Positions 7,408 through 16,554 of a stretch of 64,000 nucleotides of DNA are shown piece after piece (positions within the stretch are counted from its first letter, which is position 1; each line of letters begins with the position of its first letter). The notes under the pieces were generated by a model that ran no database searches, was not told where the DNA came from, and saw only the letters and a program-made list of their open reading frames with translations. A program made the translations under genes and the position numbers. Source of the DNA: Roseiconus nitratireducens (GTDB lineage: Bacteria > Planctomycetota > Planctomycetia > Pirellulales > Pirellulaceae); contig NZ_VWOX01000024.1 of NCBI RefSeq assembly GCF_008629675.1, forward strand, positions 21,553 to 85,552. The letters run 5' to 3'.

Positions 7408-8832
7408 TCAGTTATTCCTCAGCAACTCTTGGATGCCGTAGGTGAAGAAGGTCCCCAGTCCGAAGTTCAGGATCTCTTCCTCGCACTTGTACTGCAAGAT
7501 CAAGGTATCGCCGGCCTGGACCAAAGGACGTGCCCTTGGGTCGTTGATGGCCTTGGTCAGGTCGACTTCGATTGCCACCTGGCCGTTGCAGTCGGTCTTG
7601 CGGAGGATGTACAGTTTTCCGGGAGGAATGGTTGCGATGGCCGAACCCAAGCCTCCAATCCCGCGGCTGCCGCCGCCGCCCCGAGCTTGCCCGTACACTC
7701 CCGTTCCGGCCAAAGCCATGGCGCCCAGCACGTCCAGGTCGTAATCGCGAGGCAGCGGGAACTCGCCGCCGGGCAACAGTCCGCCGGTGTAGAAGACCTC
7801 GGTCTCACGCGATTCGATGTACACGATGTCGCCGTCTTCCAGGGTGATGTCTTCCACGGTCAATTCCGGCACCACGCCTGGCGGCAATCGCAGCGGGATT
7901 CGCAGCACGGTCGGGTCTTCCGGCAGTCGGGGCGGGCAGGCACAGGGATCCAGCATGGCCGCTTTCTGTTGCCGTCGGAAGGATTCCAGGAACTGCATCC
8001 GCAGCTCTTTGTTCTGGGCGGTGTTACGCAACACCTTCACCTGGTTCTTGGCGTTCAAGCCGGGAAGCCCCCCGGTTTCCACCAAGGCGTGCAGGATGTC
8101 GTTTTGGTAGGCCCGCAGTTTCACCAGTCCGCCGCTTGCCGACCGATCGCTACCGCGGATGTATCCACCGCCGCCTCCGCCTCCGGCGCCACCGCCGATA
8201 CCCCCGCCGTCCTCGCGGACGACGATCACATCGTAGGTCCGTTCCTGGATCACGGTGACGATCGGACGTGCCTTTTCCGATCTCAGGATGTCGGTTTCGA
8301 TGTAGGCATTGCGGATCGCATCGCGAACTTGATCCAGCGTCAGCCCGTCCACCTGCAACGGTTCCACCAGCGGCAGCGCCAGCGTCCCGTCTTCCTGCAC
8401 GGCGATCGGGTAACCGATCGATGGCGGCAGGGTGCTTTCGGCATCCGGGAAGTTCACCGGCGGCGGTTCCGGCGGAGCATTGGGCGGATTGAACGGCAAC
8501 ACCCCTTCGATGTAGACGCCCAGAATATCGCCGGGCCCGATCAAGTACTCGCGTGGCGGCTCAAGCGTCAGGAGCGAGATGTCGACGGGAACCAAATCGT
8601 TCTTTGGCTCGGCAAAGAATTGTTGCGGCAAGCGTTCCGCCGGAACGCCATCGATCGGTTGCGTCAGCGCCGTGCAACCGCTGAGTGATCCGGCCAGCAA
8701 GGCCGCAGCGAACGCCTTGGTACCAAGCCGCAGGATCCCCGAGAAGATGGTACCGCGGCAGGGCTGCGGCTGAACCGCACCCGGGCAGTCACTCGAGAGT
8801 GAAGTCGTGTTATTCATCCCTGAACTCATCAC
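7408..8832 (-). CDS. Wza-type polysaccharide export lipoprotein
   Basis: A 474-aa outer-membrane export protein. The hydrophobic segment ending LSGC puts the lipidated Cys at residue 53; an ATG six codons in would shorten the long leader slightly. A poly-export domain follows (REYLIGPGDILGVYIEG), then SLBB-like regions (LVKLRAYQNDILHALVETGGLPG and the FYTGGLLPGGEFPLP part). A glycine run (GGGIGGGAGGGGGGGY) interrupts the middle and another Gly-rich loop lies near residue 380. The C-terminal FGLGTFFTYGIQELL could be the membrane-spanning helix. It presumably exports the polymer built by the plus-strand locus beginning at 10.6 kb. No Wzc-type co-polymerase is in the window. Confidence 0.9.
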   Translation of the reverse strand: MMSSGMNNTTSLSSDCPGAVQPQPCRGTIFSGILRLGTKAFAAALLAGSLSGCTALTQPIDGVPAERLPQQFFAEPKNDLVPVDISLLTLEPPREYLIGPGDILGVYIEGVLPFNPPNAPPEPPPVNFPDAESTLPPSIGYPIAVQEDGTLALPLVEPLQVDGLTLDQVRDAIRNAYIETDILRSEKARPIVTVIQERTYDVIVVREDGGGIGGGAGGGGGGGYIRGSDRSASGGLVKLRAYQNDILHALVETGGLPGLNAKNQVKVLRNTAQNKELRMQFLESFRRQQKAAMLDPCACPPRLPEDPTVLRIPLRLPPGVVPELTVEDITLEDGDIVYIESRETEVFYTGGLLPGGEFPLPRDYDLDVLGAMALAGTGVYGQARGGGGSRGIGGLGSAIATIPPGKLYILRKTDCNGQVAIEVDLTKAINDPRARPLVQAGDTLILQYKCEEEILNFGLGTFFTYGIQELLRNN

Positions 8833-8977
8833 AGTAGGTTTTGGCGTTGGTTAAAACGTCCAACGGCGGTTCAACACGGTGTCCACCGGGTGCACGCCGC
8901 ACGGAGGCGCTGGCTGATCGTTTCCGTCACCGTTGACCCAACAGGATTCTCGGCGAGGCTGACAATCCGATCTGCCG

Positions 8978-10174
8978 TCAATCAAATTTGAATGGAATCT
9001 CACCGGATGCATTGGCCGTTTCGGTCACCGCATCTGAGCCGGGCGGAAGTCCCGAACGATTCTGCGCGCCGAAGATGCCTTCGATCGCATCGTCCCCCAG
9101 ATCATTGAATCCGAAGGGAATGGAACTCTTCTCGGTGGCCGGTAAATCGCCCGCATCCGAAAGACTCAGTTCGACACCGTTGGCCGACGCCGATCCGGCG
9201 TTGGATGTCGTTTGGGAAATGTCGACCACGTTCTCCAGAACCGGTCGATTCAGACCTTCGGGCATTTCGGCCCGCGTCGCGTTGTAGTCGGCGATTCCCG
9301 CATCGGAACCATCGATTTCTCCGGAACGAAAGTTCTGAGATTGGCTGAGCGGCCGTTCGACCGGTTGAATCGAGGCTTCGGGAATGATTTCCTGCAGCGC
9401 TTCCCCCGCGGGCGGCGCCAGCGATTCAATCGTCTGGTCCAGGTCCAACTCCTCCAACGCTTCGCCGTCAGGAACGATCCTTTCGGAACCCGGCACAATC
9501 ACTTCCTCCGTGATCGGCTGTCCGTCGGGACCGATCATGTACGGTGCCGGTGTCGGGGCGACCGGTTGCTGCTGGTAGGCATCTGCCGCAGTTGGGACGT
9601 GTCGATCCATGGTGACGATTTGCCCCCAGTGAGCGACCCCGTCTTCTTCGGCGGCTTTCGCCCCTAGGGGATACCCGGCGAACCAGGCGTTGACGGCGGC
9701 TTGCCCGTCGGCAGACTGGTATCGCCAACCCCAATACTGGCTGGGGGCAATCGCGGGAACACATCCGTCGGCGCCGGTAGCGACGTCGATGTAGCCCTGC
9801 AGAAAACCTTCCTTGAACTCAGCCAGGTAGGCTTGGTTGCAGTGGCATTCCTTTTCGCGGTACCAGGCCTTGGCCGCCATCGCCCGGTTGCGATGGGAGA
9901 TCACGAAATCGTCCAGGCAGTTCGCTTGCTTGACGTAGCGGTGAACACCGTCGACGACCATGCAACCAGTCGCGTTGGACAATATCATGGCGGCGGCGCC
10001 GCTCAGAATCAGGGACCGCAGGCGTGCGCGTCGCGTTGGCAGCCGAAGCGGGGCCGCGGCGGCGGATCGATGATCGGCCGCAGCGTGCGATGCAGGTGCT
10101 GCTGAAACGGGAGTTGCCGACCGGGTCGGGCGTTGTTCGAGTGCGTCGGCCGCACGGTATGAACGAATCGCCAT
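8978..10174 (-). CDS. lineage-specific lipoprotein-like protein
   Basis: A 398-aa protein with no family I recognise. The ATG at 10174 is preceded by AAGGGGGG at good spacing; the longer frame to 10249 lacks this. After a basic, Ala-rich leader there is a hydrophobic stretch ending in SNATGC, a plausible lipobox. A compact region follows with several Cys (ANCLDDFV, KECHCNQAY, GADGCVP) and aromatic residues, then about 200 acidic low-complexity residues. It lies upstream of, and on the same strand as, the Wza-type gene (145-base gap), so a role in the export apparatus or envelope is possible but inferred. Confidence 0.7.
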   Translation of the reverse strand: MAIRSYRAADALEQRPTRSATPVSAAPASHAAADHRSAAAAPLRLPTRRARLRSLILSGAAAMILSNATGCMVVDGVHRYVKQANCLDDFVISHRNRAMAAKAWYREKECHCNQAYLAEFKEGFLQGYIDVATGADGCVPAIAPSQYWGWRYQSADGQAAVNAWFAGYPLGAKAAEEDGVAHWGQIVTMDRHVPTAADAYQQQPVAPTPAPYMIGPDGQPITEEVIVPGSERIVPDGEALEELDLDQTIESLAPPAGEALQEIIPEASIQPVERPLSQSQNFRSGEIDGSDAGIADYNATRAEMPEGLNRPVLENVVDISQTTSNAGSASANGVELSLSDAGDLPATEKSSIPFGFNDLGDDAIEGIFGAQNRSGLPPGSDAVTETANASGEIPFKFD

Positions 10175-10614
10175 TTGGCCCCCCTTGGCTGCTGGCGGAA
10201 TCCGAAGTCTTGTCTGGCTTTCATCAGGCGGTCCGCCCCCTGAGGGCACACCGCGGTACCAGGTTTATCGCCTTAACGGTTCAACGGATTTAACCAAAAC
10301 TGACGGAAACACCAGCTGTACCGGTTTTGACATTCTGGGGAGCTCTAACGAACGTAGGGAAATCGCGACCTCCCTGGGTTCGTCCCAGCCCTTCAGACGT
10401 TCGCCAATCGGTAATATTTTTACTAATCGCGCAACTCTTCCTGAATTGCCTGGCAGGCGGAATTTTCTCCAGAGTCCAGCTATTTTTCGGGTAGACTATT
10501 TCGGAACGTCGAATAACCGGGGGAACTTCATGCGTGGCATCCAGGCCCCTAGATCTGGCGATCCGATCACAACCCCTTCGAATCAGATCTCCCTGCTACG
10601 TGACGCGCACGCCA
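10175..10614. other. divergent intergenic region upstream of the exopolysaccharide locus
   Basis: About 440 bases between the minus-strand lipoprotein-like gene and the plus-strand WecA-like gene. No convincing gene is visible. An AT-rich patch (10409-10430) and a TTGACA at 10327-10332 without a matching -10 at normal spacing are present. Promoters for both directions are expected here, but I could not assign them. Confidence 0.4.
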
Positions 10615-12213
10615 ATGATTTGGTTGAGTTTCGTTTCCATTGCTGCCTCAATCGTTGCCGCTCTTGCGCTCGTTCCCGTGGTGCGTTCGGTGGCCCGACG
10701 TATCGGCATCGTTGACCAGCCCGACAGCGAGCGAAAACTGCATGACGCCCCGATCGCACTTGGCGGAGGCGTCGCCGTCCTGGCCTCCCTGCTGGTCGGA
10801 TTCTTCTCGGTCATCATGCTGGACCGGTTCCAGAGCGAATCGATTTTGGGAACGGTCACGCCGCAATGGTACAGCCTGATTTTTTGCACCCTGGCGATGC
10901 TTGCGATCGGCTTGATCGACGACAAGTGGGCGCTCCGCGGTCGCCAGAAGTTGTTGTTGCAAATCCTGATCATCAGCGTTTTGGTGGGGAGCGGAACGCT
11001 GGTCCAAAAAATCGGGCTACTGGGGATCGAAGTTCACCTGGGATCGCTGGCTTTTCCGGTCACCGTGCTGTGGCTGCTGGTGTGCGTCAACGCGTTGAAT
11101 TTGATCGATGGAGCGGACGGGGTAGCAACCACCACCGGATGCTTCATCAGCTTTGGACTGGCGGTGCTGAGTTGGGAGTACGGATCGCCACTGGGATGCA
11201 TGATGGCCTTTTGCTTGGCCGGCAGCCTGATCGGATTTCTGGTTTACAACAAACCGCCGGCATCCATCTTCCTGGGCGACGCGGGCAGCATGGTCATCGG
11301 ACTGCTCGTCGGCGTCCTGTCGGTGTGGGCCAGCGTCAAAGGCTCGACGCTGTTGGCATCGGCACCGATCGGCATCCTGGCCATTCCGCTGTTTGATTCG
11401 GCTGCGGCAATCGCCCGCCGATTGTTGACCGGACGCAGTATTTACACCACCGATCGCGCCCACCTGCATCACTTGCTGCAAAAGAAGTATGGCCACCGGG
11501 GGATGTTGATCATCGTCGCCTCCCTGTGCGTCCTAACGACCACGCTGGCCGTCGCGTCGGCTCATTACGAAATGCCCTGGTTGGCTCTGCTGGGCATCAT
11601 CGTCGCCGGCAGCTTCCTGGTGTTGACGCGTTCGTTCGGGCACGCGGAGTGCCGCCTGGTGGTGATCAAGGCGACCAACATGACCCGTTCATTTTTCAAG
11701 GCGCCTCGAAGCCAGATGGACACCGCGGAAGACGAGCACCACGATTGCGTCCCGCTGCAGGGCGACGGCAAGTGGCACCTGGTCTGGGAACCCCTGGTTC
11801 ACTTTGCCAAGGCGCACGACATGGCCAAGATCAGCATCGATCTGAACCTCTCCTGGTTGCACGAAGGCTACCACGCCAGTTGGGCCGAGCGACGGATGCC
11901 GGAGCGGACCAACCAAATTCAACTGCGCTGGCCTTTGCTGACCGCCAGCGGCACTCCCGGCGCACCGCTGAACATCGGAACGCTGTTGATCGTCGCCAAA
12001 GCGGACACTCCCGGGATTCATGAAAAATTTGCCGAACTCAGTCTGATGCTTGCGGATCTGGAGCCACAGATTCAGCACGTCATCAACGACCTGGAACGCG
12101 AACACATCGCGGCGCCTCGCTGGGGGGTCAACTCGCCCTCCCCGGCCAAGCCGGCGATCTCGCGAAAAGAACTCATCAACGAGGTCCCTGCGTTGGTTTC
12201 CGGACGCCAATAA
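10615..12213 (+). CDS. WecA/TagO-like polyprenyl-phosphate sugar-1-phosphate transferase
   Basis: A 532-aa polytopic enzyme that would transfer an N-acetylhexosamine-1-phosphate to undecaprenyl phosphate, starting the repeat unit at the inner membrane. Visible family motifs are ERKLHDAPIALGGG, LIDDKW (Asp102-Asp103), NLIDGADGVA (about 162-171), FLGDAGSM (about 219-226) and DRAHLHHLL (about 280). After about residue 345 there is an extra soluble region of about 185 aa not found in standard WecA. The ATG at 10615 gives the usual start before helix 1; an in-frame GTG at 10534 would add 27 poor residues. It is the first plus-strand gene of the locus. Confidence 0.9.
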   Translation: MIWLSFVSIAASIVAALALVPVVRSVARRIGIVDQPDSERKLHDAPIALGGGVAVLASLLVGFFSVIMLDRFQSESILGTVTPQWYSLIFCTLAMLAIGLIDDKWALRGRQKLLLQILIISVLVGSGTLVQKIGLLGIEVHLGSLAFPVTVLWLLVCVNALNLIDGADGVATTTGCFISFGLAVLSWEYGSPLGCMMAFCLAGSLIGFLVYNKPPASIFLGDAGSMVIGLLVGVLSVWASVKGSTLLASAPIGILAIPLFDSAAAIARRLLTGRSIYTTDRAHLHHLLQKKYGHRGMLIIVASLCVLTTTLAVASAHYEMPWLALLGIIVAGSFLVLTRSFGHAECRLVVIKATNMTRSFFKAPRSQMDTAEDEHHDCVPLQGDGKWHLVWEPLVHFAKAHDMAKISIDLNLSWLHEGYHASWAERRMPERTNQIQLRWPLLTASGTPGAPLNIGTLLIVAKADTPGIHEKFAELSLMLADLEPQIQHVINDLEREHIAAPRWGVNSPSPAKPAISRKELINEVPALVSGRQ

Positions 12214-12828
12214 GTATTGCTCGTTGGGCTGCCGTCCCACCTCTTTCGTCAGACGCTGCAACCCGACCCTCCTGTCTCGCCGTCCGGCCGGTATGCTTCC
12301 CAAGCATCCGCCGCCGAATGCGACGTCCAAGCTTGTCCAAGTTTTTCGGATGGTGCATCCTTTGCTCTGCTCGCAGAACGAAGGTCCGACGGCCAGAGAC
12401 GCTTGGGTCCAGCCCCGCCCCCTGGCCAAGCCGCTTTGGCACGTGCCGCAGATGATCGCATTCCATCACCATCCGCCTGGTGTGCCACTCCGATTTCTGA
12501 ATCCGGATGTCACCCACGTGGACGAAGTCCGCGCCGATCGAACGTCGGTCCCATTCAAGCCAATCCAGTCTTCACAAGTAAAGCCAGTCACCCATTCACC
12601 CCAACTTGCCAACAAGCAAAGCCCCAGAATCGTGAGAACGATCGGAACCGAATTTGCATCGACCCGATTCGCCTGACGATCGGCCCGAGGATTTGGCCTC
12701 CCGAAGATCTGGCTGGCCCGTGGTCCTCGCGGTCCGGTAAGATCGGCCCTCCACCAGACCGGTCGCTGGGCTTTCCCCGATCCGGGATTGGTTACGATTT
12801 ACCCGATCGCTTGTCATACTTTTCCAGG
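12214..12828. other. long leader between initiating transferase and antiterminator genes
   Basis: About 615 bases with open frames on both strands but no protein-like sequence (Pro/Arg/Ser-rich, no motif, no ribosome site). It may hold the promoter and an untranslated leader of the antiterminator gene. I see no strong terminator hairpin or recognisable riboswitch. Confidence 0.4.
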
Positions 12829-13413
12829 GTGAGACCATTGCCGATTCTGCCCCAAGAACCCGACCGGTACCCCGAAAACCTGCTGCAGTCTGAACTGGCC
12901 GAGCAGCAATCCTGGTGGCTGCTGTACACCAAATCTCGTCAAGAGAAGCAACTGATGCGGCGACTCCGGGAACTGGAAGTCCCGCACTATGGGCCACAGA
13001 TCGAGCAACGTCGACGTTCGCCCAATGGTCGTGTCCGCACCAGTTACGTGCCGCTTTTTAACAACTACGTTTTCCTGTGCGGCAACGACGACGCCCGCTA
13101 CCAGGCCGTCTGCACCGGGTGCGTGCAGCAAGTATCGGAGATCACCGACACCGGACCGCTGATCACGGACCTGACGCAGATCAGCGACCTGGTGGACATG
13201 CACGTGCCATTGTCGGTCGAAGGCCGACTGGTGCCGGGACAACAGGTTCGGGTCAAGAACGGTGCGTTTGCTGGATTCGAAGGGGTTGTGCTGCGGCGTG
13301 ATCAGGAAACGCGGTTGCTGGTTTCGGTCCGTTTCATGGACCAGGGCGTCAGCGTGAAATTGGATGATTGCCAATTGGAACCGCTGGGCGCGGCGCCGGT
13401 CGAAGAAAGCTGA
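12829..13413 (+). CDS. NusG/RfaH-like transcription antiterminator
   Basis: A 194-aa NusG-family protein. The NGN domain begins with QQSWWLLYTKSRQEKQLMRRL (residues about 24-44) and contains the VRTSYVPLFNNYVFL strand. The C-terminal KOW motif is LVPGQQVRVKNGAFAGFEGV. Specialised NusG paralogues of this kind (RfaH, UpxY, LoaP) bind RNA polymerase and suppress termination in long polysaccharide operons, which fits its place ahead of about 21 kb of such genes. The start is uncertain: GTG at 12829, TTG at 12838 or TTG at 12811. The frame runs open far upstream, but that part does not look like protein. Confidence 0.85.
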   Translation: MRPLPILPQEPDRYPENLLQSELAEQQSWWLLYTKSRQEKQLMRRLRELEVPHYGPQIEQRRRSPNGRVRTSYVPLFNNYVFLCGNDDARYQAVCTGCVQQVSEITDTGPLITDLTQISDLVDMHVPLSVEGRLVPGQQVRVKNGAFAGFEGVVLRRDQETRLLVSVRFMDQGVSVKLDDCQLEPLGAAPVEES

Positions 13414-13748
13414 TCGAGCATCGGACCGATCTTCACGGTTCTGCCAATCACTCCGGAGGCAACCGCTGTTGCCCGTTGGCCGTCAATCGAATTTTTGCGT
13501 CACGAGTATCATCGTTCTGACAGCAACCTACAGTGTGGCGACCGGTCCCACGTCCCCCACACCGGCGGGTCCCTTAAACCGCGATAGCGGTTCCGCGGGG
13601 CACCCAAGCTGATCGCCGGGTAGGGCGGTCGATTTTGGCGATCTAAAGTCTCCTTGACGCCGGGATGGCCGGAAAACGTATAAGTCTCGCAGTCGCCTCG
13701 GCCCCGCCGATCGACGCCCCGTCTTTGAACACCAAACCAATTTCACGC
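13414..13748. other. intergenic region upstream of ugd
   Basis: About 335 bases with no gene. TTGACG (13654-13659) and TATAAG (13679-13684) could be promoter elements, but the 19-base spacer is long, so this is a weak candidate. GATAGCGGTTCCGCGGGG and nearby stretches show minor self-complementarity only. Confidence 0.35.
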
Positions 13749-15158
13749 ATGCCAGACCAGACCCTCGCTGTATCAAAAATCTGTTGTATCGGTGCCGGCT
13801 ACGTCGGCGGTCCAACGATGGCGATGATCGCTCATAAGTGCCCGCACATCGACGTGAAAGTGGTCGACATCAACGCGGACCGGATCGCACAATGGAATTC
13901 CGACCAATTACCGGTCTATGAACCCGGCCTGGACGACATCGTTCAACAATGCCGCGGCAAGAACCTGTCGTTCACCACGGCCATCGATGATTCGATTCGT
14001 GCGGCCGACATGGTTTTCATCTCCGTCAACACGCCCACGAAGATGTTCGGCGTCGGCGCCGGTCGGGCAGCGAACCTGGAGTTCGTCGAGAAGTGCGCCC
14101 GCCGCATTGCCGAGGTCTCCGAAGGCCACAAGATCGTGGTCGAAAAGTCCACCCTGCCGGTTCGCACCGCCGAAGCCGTCAAACGCATCCTGGCCAATTC
14201 CGACAACGCAGCCACTTTCGATGTGCTGAGCAACCCGGAGTTCCTGGCGGAAGGCACTGCCATCGAAGACCTGCTGGCTCCCGACCGCGTGTTGATCGGC
14301 GGCGAACGCGCCGAAGCGATCGAAGCCCTGGTTTCGGTTTACGCGAACTGGGTTTCCCGTGACCGCTTGCTTACGACCAACCTGTGGAGCAGTGAGTTGT
14401 CAAAGCTGACGGCCAACGCGTTTCTGGCCCAGCGTGTTTCGTCGATCAACGCCATCAGCGCTCTGTGCGAGGCAACCGAAGCCGATGTCGACGAAGTCGC
14501 CTCGGCGATCGGAACCGATTCGCGAATCGGGCCCAAATTCCTGAAAGCTTCCGTCGGATTCGGGGGCAGTTGCTTCCAGAAGGACATCCTGAACCTGGTG
14601 TACCTGTGCGAGTACTTCGGCTTGCCTCAAGTGGCCGAATACTGGGAACAAGTCGTCAAGATGAACGACTACCAAAAGCAGCGGTTTGTCACCCGCATGG
14701 TCCGAACCATGTTCAACACGGTCTCGGATAAGAAGATTGGCATCTGGGGATTCGCCTTCAAAAAAGACACCAACGACACGCGTGAGTCCGCAGCGATCTA
14801 TGTCTGCCGTGATCTGCTGTTGGAAAAAGCCCGACTGTGCATCTACGACCCGCAGGTGAGCCGCGAACACATCCTGCGAGACTTACGATCGATCTTCACC
14901 GAAGGCGACGGCGTGATCAGCGACGCCAAACAGAAACTGATCGACGAGCATGTCTCGTTCGCATCCAGCTGCGAAGAAGCGTCCGCCGACGCGCATGCGA
15001 TCGCGGTCCTGACGGAATGGGATGAATTCGCCGACGCCGATTTTGACGCCATCTTCGATTCCATGAAGAAGCCCGCGTTCGTCTTCGATGGCCGCAACAA
15101 GCTGAAAGCGATGGATCTTCAAGGCAAGGGATTCGAATACCACGGCATCGGTTTTTGA
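13749..15158 (+). CDS. ugd: UDP-glucose 6-dehydrogenase
   Basis: Oxidises UDP-glucose to UDP-glucuronate with two NAD. The 469-aa length and sequence match the longer, animal-like class rather than the short bacterial one. Motifs: NAD-binding CIGAGYVGGPTMAMIA near the N-terminus, FISVNTPTK, EKSTLPVRTAE, LSNPEFLAEGTAI, and the catalytic GFGGSCFQKD with Cys275. The C-terminal domain begins with IGIWGFAFKKDTNDTRES. The ATG at 13749 starts the protein at MPDQTL; the frame upstream to 13665 is unlikely. It supplies glucuronate for the polymer. Alone it has 335 and 114 bases of non-coding DNA on either side. Confidence 0.95.
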   Translation: MPDQTLAVSKICCIGAGYVGGPTMAMIAHKCPHIDVKVVDINADRIAQWNSDQLPVYEPGLDDIVQQCRGKNLSFTTAIDDSIRAADMVFISVNTPTKMFGVGAGRAANLEFVEKCARRIAEVSEGHKIVVEKSTLPVRTAEAVKRILANSDNAATFDVLSNPEFLAEGTAIEDLLAPDRVLIGGERAEAIEALVSVYANWVSRDRLLTTNLWSSELSKLTANAFLAQRVSSINAISALCEATEADVDEVASAIGTDSRIGPKFLKASVGFGGSCFQKDILNLVYLCEYFGLPQVAEYWEQVVKMNDYQKQRFVTRMVRTMFNTVSDKKIGIWGFAFKKDTNDTRESAAIYVCRDLLLEKARLCIYDPQVSREHILRDLRSIFTEGDGVISDAKQKLIDEHVSFASSCEEASADAHAIAVLTEWDEFADADFDAIFDSMKKPAFVFDGRNKLKAMDLQGKGFEYHGIGF

Positions 15159-15272
15159 CCCGATCGCCCCTCGCGGGCATCTCTCCGAATTGCAACCGTC
15201 AGGACTCCGCCCTGGCGGTGCCACCTGACTCACCATGCGTTTGTTGCCCGAAAGGATACCGGGCTGTTTGAA

Positions 15273-16259
15273 ATGACACGCCAAGACACGACCCTCAAAT
15301 CGACCACCCCGCCGGGCACCATTTACGTCGCCGGGCACCAGGGAATGGTCGGCAGCGCCGTCGTGCGTCACCTTCGCGACCTGGGATGCTCCGACGACCA
15401 GATCCTCGTTCGCACGCGGAGCGAATTGGACCTGCTTCGCCAAGCCGAGGTGGAGTCCTTTTTCCAAACCGAGCGTCCCGATGCGGTGATTTTCGCTGCG
15501 GCGAAGGTCGGTGGTATCCATGCCAACCACACCTTTCCGGCAGACTTCATTTACGACAACCTGATGATGGCAGCCAACGCCATCCATGCCGCGTACCTGT
15601 CAGGGACCCGGCGTTTTCTGTTCCTGGGCAGCACCTGCATTTATCCCCGCATGGCCCCCCAGCCGATGCCGGAAGATTGCCTGTTGTCCGGCCCGTTGGA
15701 AGAAACCAACGAAGCGTACGCGCTGGCGAAAATCAGCGGTTTGAAGCTGTGCCAACATTATCGCACCCAGTACGGCGTGACGTTCCACTCCGCGATGCCG
15801 ACGAACCTGTACGGTCCCGGAGACAATTATCATCCCGAGAATTCACACGTTTTGCCGGCGATGCTCCGCCGTTTTCATGAAGCGGTCCGCGACGGCAGCG
15901 AGGAAGTGGTGATCTGGGGAACGGGCACGCCCCGGCGTGAATTCCTGCACGTGGACGACCTGGCCCGGGGGCTTGTCCATTTGCTGGGTCTGAACGATCC
16001 GCCCAATCTGGCGAACGTCGGAACCGGAACGGACATTTCGATCCGCGAGCTGGCGGAATTGGTAGCCCGCGTCACGGGCTTCAGGGGTAAAATTGGACAT
16101 GACACCAGTCGCCCCGACGGTACGCCGGTCAAGCGAACCGACACGACCTTGATCCGGTCAACCGGCTGGCAGCCGACCATCGACTTGGAGTCCGGGATCG
16201 AGCGGACTTACCAGGATTATCTTGCGTCGATCCAGGAAGGTTCCCTACGCTCCGTGTAG
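15273..16259 (+). CDS. fcl: GDP-L-fucose synthase
   Basis: Epimerase/reductase that converts GDP-4-keto-6-deoxy-mannose to GDP-L-fucose with NADPH. The 328-aa protein shows the Rossmann motif YVAGHQGMVGSAVVRHL, the family signature AAAKVGGIHAN, the GSTCIYP strand with the catalytic Ser, and Tyr149/Lys153 in YALAKISG. The start at 15273 puts the glycine motif about 11 residues in. It works directly after GDP-mannose dehydratase, whose gene follows 295 bases downstream. Confidence 0.95.
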   Translation: MTRQDTTLKSTTPPGTIYVAGHQGMVGSAVVRHLRDLGCSDDQILVRTRSELDLLRQAEVESFFQTERPDAVIFAAAKVGGIHANHTFPADFIYDNLMMAANAIHAAYLSGTRRFLFLGSTCIYPRMAPQPMPEDCLLSGPLEETNEAYALAKISGLKLCQHYRTQYGVTFHSAMPTNLYGPGDNYHPENSHVLPAMLRRFHEAVRDGSEEVVIWGTGTPRREFLHVDDLARGLVHLLGLNDPPNLANVGTGTDISIRELAELVARVTGFRGKIGHDTSRPDGTPVKRTDTTLIRSTGWQPTIDLESGIERTYQDYLASIQEGSLRSV

Positions 16260-16554
16260 CGCGGGCCGAACTGCGCCCGTGAATCGGGTTTCGGCGAACG
16301 AGCAACAAACGGAAATCGATGTGCAGCGTCTTCCACGACGCGATCAAACCAAGAGCTCTCCGGTGCTCCATGGCTTGACGGTTTTCACACCGTCACGTCT
16401 CGACCGGCGTTCACTATTTGCAACCTAAAGTGGGACGTCGCTCCCCGCGATGGTCCCTGCGACCGTTCGCTGTGATCGGGCCTCGTCGCTCAGATTGCCG
16501 CTGACCTTTCCACCTTCCAGCCTACCTTCACTTGCTTCGGCGGGTCATTTAGAC

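Noticed and set aside
12176..12517. Minus-strand frame of 113 codons in the leader before the antiterminator gene
   Set aside because: Basic, low-complexity sequence without ribosome site; overlaps the end of the transferase gene; looks like chance.
12217..12828. Upstream open frame joined to the antiterminator gene
   Set aside because: Sequence is Pro/Ser/Arg-rich and not NusG-like; family members start near 12829-12838.
13654..13684. TTGACG / TATAAG promoter candidate upstream of ugd
   Set aside because: The 19-base spacer is too long and planctomycete promoters are poorly defined; kept only as a remark.
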